The translations under genes were made by a program, and so were the position numbers. Below the pieces are notes generated by a model. That model ran no database searches and had not been told where the DNA came from. It saw only the letters and a program-made list of their open reading frames with translations. A stretch of DNA of 34,148 nt from Spirochaetaceae bacterium (GTDB taxonomy: Bacteria; Spirochaetota; Spirochaetia; Treponematales; Treponemataceae): NCBI GenBank assembly GCA_017614995.1, contig JAGAAX010000063.1, positions 1 to 34,148 of the forward strand. Reading direction: 5' to 3'. Positions 12,540-19,214 of this stretch are shown piece after piece (within the stretch, counting starts at the first letter, position 1; every line of letters starts with the position of its first letter).

Positions 12540-13073
12540 TTAGATTTTTATATTTATAAATTCATCTGGTTTGTGAGATATGCGGCGATTAACTTTTTCA
12601 ATTACTTTACTAAGTTCATCTTGTTTAAGACGAACATAGACTTTCTGACTTTTTGTAACAAGCCGGAAACGCTCAAGTACCTCTTCATCTGATAATTCGA
12701 TTCCTGTATCTAAGCCATATTTTATCCTTGCTATCTTTTGTTCTCTTGTTGTCAACGAATTGATTATACTTAGAACATCATTTTGGAAATCTGATAATGG
12801 CTTTTTTTCTACGGAATCCTGAACATTTGTTCCTTTCAGCTCTCTTTCTTTTAACGTAAGGCGATGAATTGCTTTTGCTTCTATTCGTCGAATACCCTCT
12901 TTTGTTATATCAAATTTTTTACCAACCTCTTCTAAGCTTAGTGAATAACCATTTTTTAAGCCAAATCTCATTGTAATTACATCTTGTTCAAAAGGTGTTA
13001 GTAAAGATAATATACTTCTTAACTGTTCTTGAAGTTTTTCAAATGCTTCTTTCCATGAATTTTCATTATTCAT
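12540..13073 (-). CDS. Protein with two sigma-70 region-4-like HTH segments
   Basis: The 177-residue protein has LLTPFEQDVITMRFGLKNGY then LSLEEVGKKFDITKEGIRRI and EAKAIHRL at about residues 24-75. That is a textbook sigma-70 region 4 reading. A second, weaker copy follows (SLTTREQKIARIKYGLDTGI, about 105-135). There is no region 2, so it cannot act as a normal sigma factor; it more likely binds -35-like DNA or RNA polymerase as a regulator or anti-sigma-like protein. It starts 2 bases after the ankyrin gene stop and ends its operon. It is a natural candidate to act at the TTGACC-containing element upstream of both operons. Confidence 0.7.
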   Translation of the reverse strand: MNNENSWKEAFEKLQEQLRSILSLLTPFEQDVITMRFGLKNGYSLSLEEVGKKFDITKEGIRRIEAKAIHRLTLKERELKGTNVQDSVEKKPLSDFQNDVLSIINSLTTREQKIARIKYGLDTGIELSDEEVLERFRLVTKSQKVYVRLKQDELSKVIEKVNRRISHKPDEFINIKI

Positions 13074-13075
13074 TA

Positions 13076-15007
13076 TTATTCATCCTCCTCACTTTCAACT
13101 AATGCCTTGAAGAATACTTTTCCAGTAACTCCATAAATACGATCATTCCAATCATATAATTTATAATTCTTTTCATTTAATAAAGTCTTTACTTCTAAAT
13201 CTTTTTTATCCATTTCTGAAAAAGCATACCCAGCACTCTGGAGGAAATCTTCACTTTCATTCAATGTAAGTTTTAGTCCAAGTGCAAGTTGAATAACAGT
13301 ATCCTTTTTAGGTCTAAAATCGGGTTTTCGATTACTTATAATTTTTGAGAAATTTTGCTTTGAAATTCCTGCATCTTTATATATATCTGACTGTTTATTA
13401 TTAGGGAAACGTTCCAGATACTTTTGCATATACCAATCGAATCGATCTAGAAAAGGTTGATGTTTTTGAGGAATTTCATCTTTTCGATTTATTTCTGTCG
13501 CTGGAAGTTTTAACTTCATTCGTTCAATTATTAATTGAGAAAATGAACGGTTATCAAAGCTTTTTGTATAATCTTCAAAAGTTTTTCCACTTTTGTCTTT
13601 TACAGTTTTATCTGCTCCATTCCGAATAAGAAGCATAAGCAGGTTTGGATTATTTTTACTTGCAGCATACATCAGAGCTGTAATACCATTTTCATCAACC
13701 TTATTTATGTCTGCATCATATGCAATTAGTTGAGCTGCTGCTTTGTCTGCATTTATGTAACTTGCTATCATTAATGGCGACATTCCAAAATAAGGGGAAT
13801 CATTTATATCACAATCAAAATCCATACAAACATGAACTACATTCGCATTATTGGTTAAGCAAGCAGAAGTTAAAGCTGCGATAGTCATCTCTTTTTGATT
13901 TTTACTATTCTCTAGTAGAACTACTAGAACATCAACATTACCTTTCATAGCTGCCTTTATAACAGCTCGGGTGTATTCTTCATCTGATATTTTCTGCGTA
14001 TCTATCAGAAGTTTTGTGATTCTCGCGGAATTATTTTCTGCTGCAACAAGAAAAGCTGTATTTTGATTTATATCTTTTACGAAAGGATCTGCACCAGACT
14101 TTAGCAAAGCTTCTGCAATTATATTATTATCATATTGTGCTGCAACTATCAGAGGAGTTCTCCCCATTTTATCTGAGAAATTAACATTTGCGCCATATTG
14201 AATAAGTTTCCTAGAAACATTCCAATTCTTCTGACTTATAGTATGTGTTAATGCTGATTCTCCATAATAATTTACAGCATCAATATCTGCTCCAGATTCT
14301 ATCAGATAGTCAAGAACTTCATAACTTCTATGTGCAGCAGCTTTCAACAAGGCAGTTGAACCTGTAATATCTTTTTCTTCTAATTTGATTTCTTTGCATC
14401 CTAATAGAAGTTTTACAGAATAAACAGAATTATTAAATGTTGTATACATCAATGGTGTCTGTCCATTTGCATCAGTAGCATTAATATCTGCCCCAAGTTC
14501 TATCAGTACTTTTGTTGATTCACAGGCATCAGCAGCACAAGCAAGCATCAATGATGTTGTACCACTCTCAATACATTGGTCAACATCATAACCAGTAGCA
14601 ACTAAGTCTTTAATTTTTTCAACATCATTATCTTGAACATAATTGAACATCTTAATAATACTAGAATTCTTCCCATCGGTAGTTAGATTCTCTAGAAAAA
14701 CAATGAAAGGAAACTCATTATTCGAGTCAAAATAATTTAAAACCGCAAGTTCAGAAGTTATTACTAAAGACCAAGTCGCTCCTAATTCTGTCATTTTTTG
14801 TTGTACATTATTTGCAAGTGAAGGATTCTCTCTAAAATCTTCTGGATTTGGGATTCGACATCCAAATGATTTCAGTTTCTCCGAAATTACAGTAAAATCA
14901 TTTGTCATTAGATACACATAGTTTTTCCCTTGAATTCTAAGAGGAACCCTTTTTTCAAGTACAAGTTCTTTTTCTGATTTTTTTGATGTGTCAAATATTA
15001 AAGACAT
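13076..15007 (-). CDS. Ankyrin-repeat protein with C-terminal Cro-like HTH
   Basis: The 643-residue protein starts at 15007 (MSLIFDTSKKSEKELVLEKR), chosen for the aaaggagttttt ribosome site. An N-terminal domain of about 110 residues is unrecognised. About ten ankyrin repeats follow (roughly 125-470; e.g. NGQTPLMYTTFNN, MGRTPLIVAAQYDN, NGITALMYAASKNN). The C-terminus (about 520-610) reads DIYKDAGISKQNFSKIISNR, PKKDTVIQLALGLKLTLNES and FLQSAGYAFS. It closely resembles the HTH tail on many Firmicute macro-domain and related conflict-associated proteins. No membrane span or signal. Ankyrin repeats would bind a protein partner, while the HTH could bind DNA or act as a sensor. It lies between a nuclease-like gene and a sigma-like gene. 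Confidence 0.8.
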   Translation of the reverse strand: MSLIFDTSKKSEKELVLEKRVPLRIQGKNYVYLMTNDFTVISEKLKSFGCRIPNPEDFRENPSLANNVQQKMTELGATWSLVITSELAVLNYFDSNNEFPFIVFLENLTTDGKNSSIIKMFNYVQDNDVEKIKDLVATGYDVDQCIESGTTSLMLACAADACESTKVLIELGADINATDANGQTPLMYTTFNNSVYSVKLLLGCKEIKLEEKDITGSTALLKAAAHRSYEVLDYLIESGADIDAVNYYGESALTHTISQKNWNVSRKLIQYGANVNFSDKMGRTPLIVAAQYDNNIIAEALLKSGADPFVKDINQNTAFLVAAENNSARITKLLIDTQKISDEEYTRAVIKAAMKGNVDVLVVLLENSKNQKEMTIAALTSACLTNNANVVHVCMDFDCDINDSPYFGMSPLMIASYINADKAAAQLIAYDADINKVDENGITALMYAASKNNPNLLMLLIRNGADKTVKDKSGKTFEDYTKSFDNRSFSQLIIERMKLKLPATEINRKDEIPQKHQPFLDRFDWYMQKYLERFPNNKQSDIYKDAGISKQNFSKIISNRKPDFRPKKDTVIQLALGLKLTLNESEDFLQSAGYAFSEMDKKDLEVKTLLNEKNYKLYDWNDRIYGVTGKVFFKALVESEEDE

Positions 15008-15037
15008 AAAAACTCCTTTGGGTGTTTCCAATTATTT

Positions 15038-15991
15038 TTACTCACTAATCACACAAACAATTTTTGTAAGACCAGATTTTTTCCAATGCCTATACTTAGT
15101 TGAATGTATATTACCCATTAAATTTGAATCAGGCCTGAAACTATAAGCATTCCATGTGTCTCTTTCTGGTTCTGATTTATTTTTATAATACCAAAACCGA
15201 TTTGCAATCTTTTTAATTAACAGCCTGTCTTTAAACTCTCTTGAAGAAACTACTCTGTCACCAATCATTAATACAACTGCAGGAGCATCAGAAATATCTG
15301 CTTTATTTATAATCAAATCAGACGGAGAGCCATAAGAATTATTAGTTATCTGAAAGTCATCCTTTGTATAACAATTGAATCTGTAATCTGAAATTGCTGC
15401 TTCGACAGTTTCAGAATCAAAATCCTTTTTAAAATACTCTTTTACTATAGTATTCAAAAATTCAGATGTCAATTTTTCTTGAATTATTCTTACATTATCT
15501 TTTTTTTCAGCATATCCTGTTATAAATGATTTTATTTTCGTTTTGTTAAAATTGTCTTTAGTAAATAATTCCAAAAATTTTATACCAATTGGATTATTTT
15601 TTGAAAAAGTTATTTCAACAAAAGAATAATCATTATCTTTGCTCAAGCAATCATAATCATAAATATAAAGTTTATCACAAATTAAAATGCCCAAATCGAT
15701 TTTCAGTTGATTTAAATATGAAAATAACTGAGCTTTACCTTCATGCAAAACAGAGCGTTTTAATTCAACAACAAATAAATCTTCTCCATTATTTTTTATT
15801 ATAATATCAGGATATTTTGTACTGACTCCCATCTTTACCGGACGCTGAGAATCAATATCTCCATCTAACCGACTATAACCGAATAATTCTGAAAAGATAG
15901 ATTCCCATGCTAATTGTACTATCTGTTCTTGAGAACCCTTATTCTTATTATAAATTTCAACTATCTTGTTCCATTTATCTTTCAATTCCAT
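15038..15991 (-). CDS. HsdR N-terminal-like PD-(D/E)XK nuclease-fold protein
   Basis: The 317-residue protein starts at 15991 (MELKDKWNKIVEIYNKNKGS) behind a gacaggagtttaatt ribosome site. Its first 120 residues resemble the N-terminal nuclease domain of type I restriction R subunits. They include the motif KYPDIIIKNNGEDLFVVELK with Asp62 and Glu76-Leu-Lys78, the catalytic pattern of PD-(D/E)XK enzymes. There is no helicase domain and no methylase or specificity gene nearby, so this is not a complete restriction system. The C-terminal part (RLLIKKIANRFWYYKNKSEP, WNAYSFRPDS) is unrecognised. It could be the effector of the four-gene operon. Confidence 0.75.
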   Translation of the reverse strand: MELKDKWNKIVEIYNKNKGSQEQIVQLAWESIFSELFGYSRLDGDIDSQRPVKMGVSTKYPDIIIKNNGEDLFVVELKRSVLHEGKAQLFSYLNQLKIDLGILICDKLYIYDYDCLSKDNDYSFVEITFSKNNPIGIKFLELFTKDNFNKTKIKSFITGYAEKKDNVRIIQEKLTSEFLNTIVKEYFKKDFDSETVEAAISDYRFNCYTKDDFQITNNSYGSPSDLIINKADISDAPAVVLMIGDRVVSSREFKDRLLIKKIANRFWYYKNKSEPERDTWNAYSFRPDSNLMGNIHSTKYRHWKKSGLTKIVCVISE

Positions 15992-16059
15992 AATTAAACT
16001 CCTGTCATTATAATTATTTTTCATTCAAACAATATTTCGTTATTTAACACATCTTTCTT

Positions 16060-16386
16060 TTATAAGTTTTTAGTGTATAGCCATACCCCTTCACGTCCTG
16101 TAGATATAGGCCATTTTCGGCCTTTTGCTTCAGAATATGTTGTTATGTGAGTGAAATTCATCATATCTCGTCGTTCTTTAAAATATAAATCCAGAAGAGC
16201 TTTTTTTGATTTTTCATGATGTTTCCTAGCAGCCTGTTCCCACCAATAAGAAGCTCCGTCAAAATCTTTATTGTGATAACATTTTATACCTCTTCGATAT
16301 AAGTCATTTGCATCCACTTCATTCTTACAAAGTGGATTTCCTTGAATGCTATCAACCTTTCTTAAGATTTCTGCAATGTTTGACAT
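16060..16386 (-). CDS. Small protein with one Sel1-like repeat
   Basis: The 108-residue protein is MSNIAEILRKVDSIQ... with NDLYRRGIKCYHNKDFDGAS and YWWEQAARKHHEKSKKALLD at about residues 26-65, a single TPR/Sel1-like hairpin pair for protein binding. The C-terminus (FTHITTYSEAKGRKWPISTG) is unrecognised. The ribosome site is aggagaaattatt. It is first in a four-gene reverse-strand operon, 68 bases before the nuclease-like gene. Its promoter region carries the 26-bp element shared with the other operon. Confidence 0.6.
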   Translation of the reverse strand: MSNIAEILRKVDSIQGNPLCKNEVDANDLYRRGIKCYHNKDFDGASYWWEQAARKHHEKSKKALLDLYFKERRDMMNFTHITTYSEAKGRKWPISTGREGVWLYTKNL

Positions 16387-16443
16387 AATAATTTCTCCTA
16401 ATCACATTTGATAATTCAACTATAAAGAATAGCAATAGAAAAC

Positions 16444-16469
16444 TGGTCAACTGATAGGCGACTTTTTCA
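16444..16469 (-). promoter_or_regulatory. Shared 26-bp upstream element, copy 2 (contains -35 TTGACC)
   Basis: On the reverse strand TTGACC (16445-16450) is 18 bases from TTTATA (16421-16426), giving a promoter for the operon starting at 16386. It differs from 12506-12531 at two bases. The rest of 16387-16586 has no gene apart from the promoter of the plus-strand module. Confidence 0.6.
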
Positions 16470-16560
16470 TCATTTACTAAACAAATACTTAAATGATTGA
16501 GTATTGTAAGGCTTTAAAATGAAAGCAAAAAAAACAAGTGTTTTTTGTATTGGCTTATGC

Positions 16561-16586
16561 TATAATGATTCTCACTGGAGATTTAT
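16561..16586 (+). promoter_or_regulatory. Extended -10 and ribosome site of the DUF3791-DUF3990 module
   Basis: A perfect TATAAT (16561-16566) is preceded by tgc, giving an extended -10; no good -35 is seen. A ctggag ribosome site sits 6 bases before the ATG at 16587. Confidence 0.55.
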
Positions 16587-16802
16587 ATGTGTAAGAAAGC
16601 AGAAATGCAGTTTTCGGTTTTTCTCATTCATCAGTTGGCGCAGAGCTGGCAAAAAACTCCGCAGGAAGTTTATCACATACTCGACAAGACACACATTCTT
16701 GACGACTACATCATAAAACATTACGATGTTCTGCACACAATGGGCGAACAAAGTCTTATAGAAGACATCACCGATTTTGTAAAGGAAAAACAGGCTGTAT
16801 GA
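16587..16802 (+). CDS. DUF3791 small protein
   Basis: The 71-residue protein (MCKKAEMQFSVFLIHQLAQS, then YHILDKTHILDDYIIKHYDV and LHTMGEQSLIEDITDFVKEK) fits DUF3791. This family is usually encoded directly before DUF3990 genes, as here. It is all-helical and has no catalytic motif. Its last codons overlap the start of the next gene by four bases. By position and size it is the likely antitoxin or adaptor of the DUF3990 protein, but this is inference. Confidence 0.75.
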   Translation: MCKKAEMQFSVFLIHQLAQSWQKTPQEVYHILDKTHILDDYIIKHYDVLHTMGEQSLIEDITDFVKEKQAV

Positions 16803-17287
16803 CAGTTTATCATGGCTCAACAACCGAAATCAAAAAGCCGGATGTCTCTTTTTCAAAAAAATATCTTGATTTTGGCATAGGGGTTTACGTTACAGCTTTT
16901 AAAAATCAGGCTGAAAAATGGGCATTGCGAAAAGCAGACCGAGTTGAAAAGGGAATTGCCACTGTCAATGTTTTTGATATAGCAGAAGAACTTAACGATT
17001 ATAAAGTTCTTGACTTCAAAACAGAAAATGAAGAATGGCTTGATTTTGTCTGTGACTGCCGCAAAGGTTCTGAAATCTATAAAAATTATGACATCATAAT
17101 TGGCGCAGTTGCAGATGACGATGTTTTCAAAACTGTAAACATGTATTTCCGGGGTTTTTGGGATAAAAAAAAGACTCTTGATGAAATCCGCTATTACAAA
17201 ACCAACAATCAAATTTGCATAACAAAGCAGGAAGTAGTGGACAAGATTCTCACTTTCAAATATTCGTACACTGTGGAGGCTAAATAA
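16799..17287 (+). CDS. DUF3990 protein (ADP-ribosyltransferase-like fold)
   Basis: The 162-residue protein begins VYHGSTTEIKKPDVSFSKKY and continues LDFGIGVYVTAFKNQAEKWA. The YHGS strand, FGxGxY(V/L)T and the following helix match DUF3990 and resemble the NAD-binding core of ADP-ribosyltransferases. Later EWLDFVCDCR, YDIIIGAVADDDVF and NQICITKQEVVDKI complete the family pattern. It may be a toxin that ADP-ribosylates a cellular target; the reaction is inferred from fold only. It overlaps the DUF3791 gene (ATGA) and is followed after 2 bases by a third small gene. Confidence 0.75.
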   Translation: MTVYHGSTTEIKKPDVSFSKKYLDFGIGVYVTAFKNQAEKWALRKADRVEKGIATVNVFDIAEELNDYKVLDFKTENEEWLDFVCDCRKGSEIYKNYDIIIGAVADDDVFKTVNMYFRGFWDKKKTLDEIRYYKTNNQICITKQEVVDKILTFKYSYTVEAK

Positions 17288-17289
17288 AA

Positions 17290-17523
17290 ATGACTGATAA
17301 AAATGCCCTTACAGTTTTTTACCGGCAGGAACTTGAAACAAGCATTATCGAATATCTTGCAGATAAACTGAAAATTGATTTTCGTGATGCTATGAAAGTC
17401 TACTACAATTCAAAACTTTCTGAACAAATTGAAAAAGGCGAAAACGGAATCGACAATCTCGACTACAAGAATCTTGCTGAAGATTTGATAGAAAACGAAT
17501 ACAACTATTTTTGTAAATCATAA
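17290..17523 (+). CDS. Small protein downstream of DUF3990
   Basis: The 77-residue helical, acidic protein (FYRQELETSIIEYLADKLKI, then MKVYYNSKLSEQIEKGENGI) commonly accompanies DUF3791/DUF3990 pairs as far as I can tell; I know no named family. The ribosome site is ggaggctaaataaaa, overlapping the DUF3990 stop. It closes the three-gene module. The duplicated start of the WYL gene begins 34 bases later, so the regulator was once probably the fourth gene. Confidence 0.65.
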   Translation: MTDKNALTVFYRQELETSIIEYLADKLKIDFRDAMKVYYNSKLSEQIEKGENGIDNLDYKNLAEDLIENEYNYFCKS

Positions 17524-17536
17524 CAGGCTGATTTTC

Positions 17537-17587
17537 ATTATAAGACGGAAGGGCAAAATGGCTGTAGACTTCACTGAAAAGGCAAAA
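17537..17587 (+). repeat. 51-bp direct repeat, left copy (duplicated WYL gene start)
   Basis: Matches 19164-19214 with one mismatch. It includes the ribosome site (gacggaagggcaaa) and the first ten codons (MAVDFTEKAK) of the WYL regulator. Beyond base 17587 the two copies diverge completely. Confidence 0.9.
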
Positions 17588-17656
17588 AAAATCAACGAAC
17601 CCCGATGCAATCATCGGGGTATGAGCCATAGAAATAACAATATCTATTCGCAATAG
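17558..17656 (+). pseudogene. Abortive copy of the WYL gene start
   Basis: The duplicated start runs ten native codons (MAVDFTEKAK), then enters the inserted structured DNA (KINEPRCNHRGMSHRNNN) and stops after 32 codons at 17654-17656. It keeps the native ribosome site, so a short peptide may be made, and ribosomes would run through the hairpin at 17600-17619. Confidence 0.6.
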
Positions 17657-17755
17657 TATTATCCACAAAATACAGAAAGGGTTCGTTGTTCTCATAAGGT
17701 ATTGCAGTCGGGTTTAACACCCCTTTTTCGACCCAAGGGTCGGGGTATTAAACCC
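17593..17755 (+). other. Structured non-coding leader with several hairpins
   Basis: An outer pair caacgaaccc / gggttcgttg (17593-17602, 17679-17688) is perfect. Next to it is the hairpin ccccgatg / catcgggg with loop caat (17600-17619), then tatgag / ctcata (17620-17625, 17691-17696). A second hairpin has arms gggtttaacacccc / ggggtattaaaccc (17710-17723, 17742-17755) around cgaccc-aa-gggtcg. The stretch 17756-17839 shows nothing further. Confidence 0.5.
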
Positions 17756-17839
17756 TCCGCACGAATAAAACACACCACTACAAATTTAAACTTGTTTCTC
17801 TAAACAATCAACAAAACTTGGTATGTCAATTAAAACGTT

Positions 17840-17886
17840 GTTAACGGGGTAAATTTTCAAAAACAATCAAAAATTACCCCGTTAAC
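17840..17886. promoter_or_regulatory. 47-bp palindrome upstream of the second ATPase
   Basis: Arms gttaacggggtaaatttt (17840-17857) and aaaaattaccccgttaac (17869-17886) match at 17 of 18 bases around an 11-base loop. It ends 44 bases before the ATPase start. Its sequence is unrelated to the palindrome upstream of the first ATPase, but its position is analogous. Confidence 0.7.
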
Positions 17887-17930
17887 TTGCAAATAACGCA
17901 TGTATAGCATATAATAATGATGAGATTTAT

Positions 17931-19160
17931 ATGAAATATTACAAACGCGAATCTTATTTGCAAAAAATCCGTGGTTTTTATGACGAAGCAGAGATTATAA
18001 AGGTTATAACAGGAGTGCGTCGTTGCGGAAAGTCTAGTCTTATGCAGACCATTGCAGATGAAATTTCGGAGCGTGGTATTTCTTCTGAAAATATCATTTA
18101 CCTTAATCTGGATAAACGCGGATACCGTTCTATCAAAACACCTGAACAGCTTGAGCAACTTATTGATGAAAACTCAAAAGCATCCGGCTTAAAATATCTT
18201 TTTATTGATGAAGTTCAGAATGTAAAAGATTTCGAGGAAGTTTTAAATGAATACCGCGATGACGGGGAATTTTCAATTTTTATAACAGGTTCAAACTCAT
18301 ATCTTTTAAGTGGAGAATTGATTACAAAGCTTACTGGCCGTTACATTGAGTTTGAAATGTTTCCTTTGAATTTCAATGAATACCTTGAAATGAAAAAATT
18401 CTTTAAGAAGCCGCTCAGCCAGAATCTTTTAGAAGAGTTTGATAACTATCTTATTGAAGGCGGATTTCCAAAGGCAGTTCAGTTTGATTCAGTTAAGGAT
18501 AAGCGAACTTATATTTCCAGCGTCATTTCGGAAATTTTCGAAAAAGACATTAAGCGTCGGGTTAAGATAAAGAATACTTCTGTATTTAATAAGGTTCAGC
18601 AATATCTGATTAATAATTTTGGTTCAACTACAAGTTTGAGCAATATCCTTTCAGATTTGGAAAAATCAGGAATGAAAATAAAGCGTGAAACCTTAAACCG
18701 GTATATAAAGATTCTTTGTGATGCAAAAGTTCTTTATGAATGTGAACGCTTCGACCTGAAATCCAGAAAATCAATTTCTGGCGAAAAAAAATATTATCTT
18801 TCTGATTTGGGATTCTATTATGCAACGAATACGGACAACCGGATTAATTATGGCCCTGTATTGGAGAATCTTACATATATTTACGCAAAGGGAAATGATT
18901 ATTCGGTAAGTGTAGGCCGAATCGGGAAATTTGAATGTAATTTTATTTTACGCAAGAACAATAATGATTATAGTTATATTCAGGTTTGCATGACGATGAT
19001 GGCAAGTACTGATACTGAAGAGAGGGAATATAAACCTCTCGAAACTATCAAAGACAATTTTCCAAAATATATTCTTACCCGCAGCGATCCTATACAACAT
19101 CGAAATGGCATTATTCACAAAAACATGCCGGAACTTATGAAGAATGGAGAATTGTTTTAA
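17931..19160 (+). CDS. AAA_14/DUF4143-type ATPase, altered nuclease-like motif
   Basis: This 409-residue protein has Walker A GVRRCGKSS (28-36), Walker B YLFIDEVQ (Asp93-Glu94), sensor FITGSNSYLLSGE, then a winged-helix region (TLNRYIKILCDAKVLYECER). The C-terminal domain reads GKFECNFILRKNNNDYSYIQ. Where relatives have an Asp (EVDFI-like) this protein has Asn337, and the later E-x-K position is Gln-Val-Cys, so nuclease chemistry is doubtful. The end (REYKPLETIKDNFPKYILTR) is typical of the ~400-residue subfamily. It is only distantly similar to the ATPase at 6456. The ribosome site is weak (gatgagatttat). It is the only gene of the insert between the 51-bp repeats. Confidence 0.85.
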   Translation: MKYYKRESYLQKIRGFYDEAEIIKVITGVRRCGKSSLMQTIADEISERGISSENIIYLNLDKRGYRSIKTPEQLEQLIDENSKASGLKYLFIDEVQNVKDFEEVLNEYRDDGEFSIFITGSNSYLLSGELITKLTGRYIEFEMFPLNFNEYLEMKKFFKKPLSQNLLEEFDNYLIEGGFPKAVQFDSVKDKRTYISSVISEIFEKDIKRRVKIKNTSVFNKVQQYLINNFGSTTSLSNILSDLEKSGMKIKRETLNRYIKILCDAKVLYECERFDLKSRKSISGEKKYYLSDLGFYYATNTDNRINYGPVLENLTYIYAKGNDYSVSVGRIGKFECNFILRKNNNDYSYIQVCMTMMASTDTEEREYKPLETIKDNFPKYILTRSDPIQHRNGIIHKNMPELMKNGELF

Positions 19161-19163
19161 TTT

Positions 19164-19214
19164 ATTATAAGACGGAAGGGCAAAATGGCTGTAGACTTCA
19201 CCGAAAAGGCAAAA
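19164..19214 (+). repeat. 51-bp direct repeat, right copy (intact WYL gene start)
   Basis: Matches 17537-17587 with one mismatch (c for t, synonymous in the shared Thr codon). It begins 3 bases after the ATPase stop codon and leads into the complete WYL gene. Confidence 0.9.

Larger units (their letters stand above)
17588..19163 (+). mobile_element. Putative 1.6-kb insert: structured leader, palindrome and DUF4143-like ATPase
   Basis: The 1576 bp between the two 51-bp copies separate the DUF3791-DUF3990 module from the WYL gene. Contents are a folded 170-base stretch (17593-17755), a long palindrome (17840-17886) and one ATPase gene ending 3 bases before the right copy. The interpretation is an insertion that duplicated or carried the WYL start so the target gene was restored. 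No transposase, recombinase or reverse transcriptase is encoded. The mechanism is unknown; unequal recombination is an alternative. Confidence 0.55.

Noticed and set aside
15038-15991. Type I restriction-modification system
   Set aside because: Only the HsdR N-terminal-like nuclease part is present. No helicase domain, methylase or specificity subunit lies nearby.
16444-16469. Left and right ends of a single transposon spanning 12.5-16.5 kb
   Set aside because: The two 26-bp copies are direct, not inverted, and lie at matching distances upstream of two operons, which fits shared promoter elements better. Mobile origin is not excluded.
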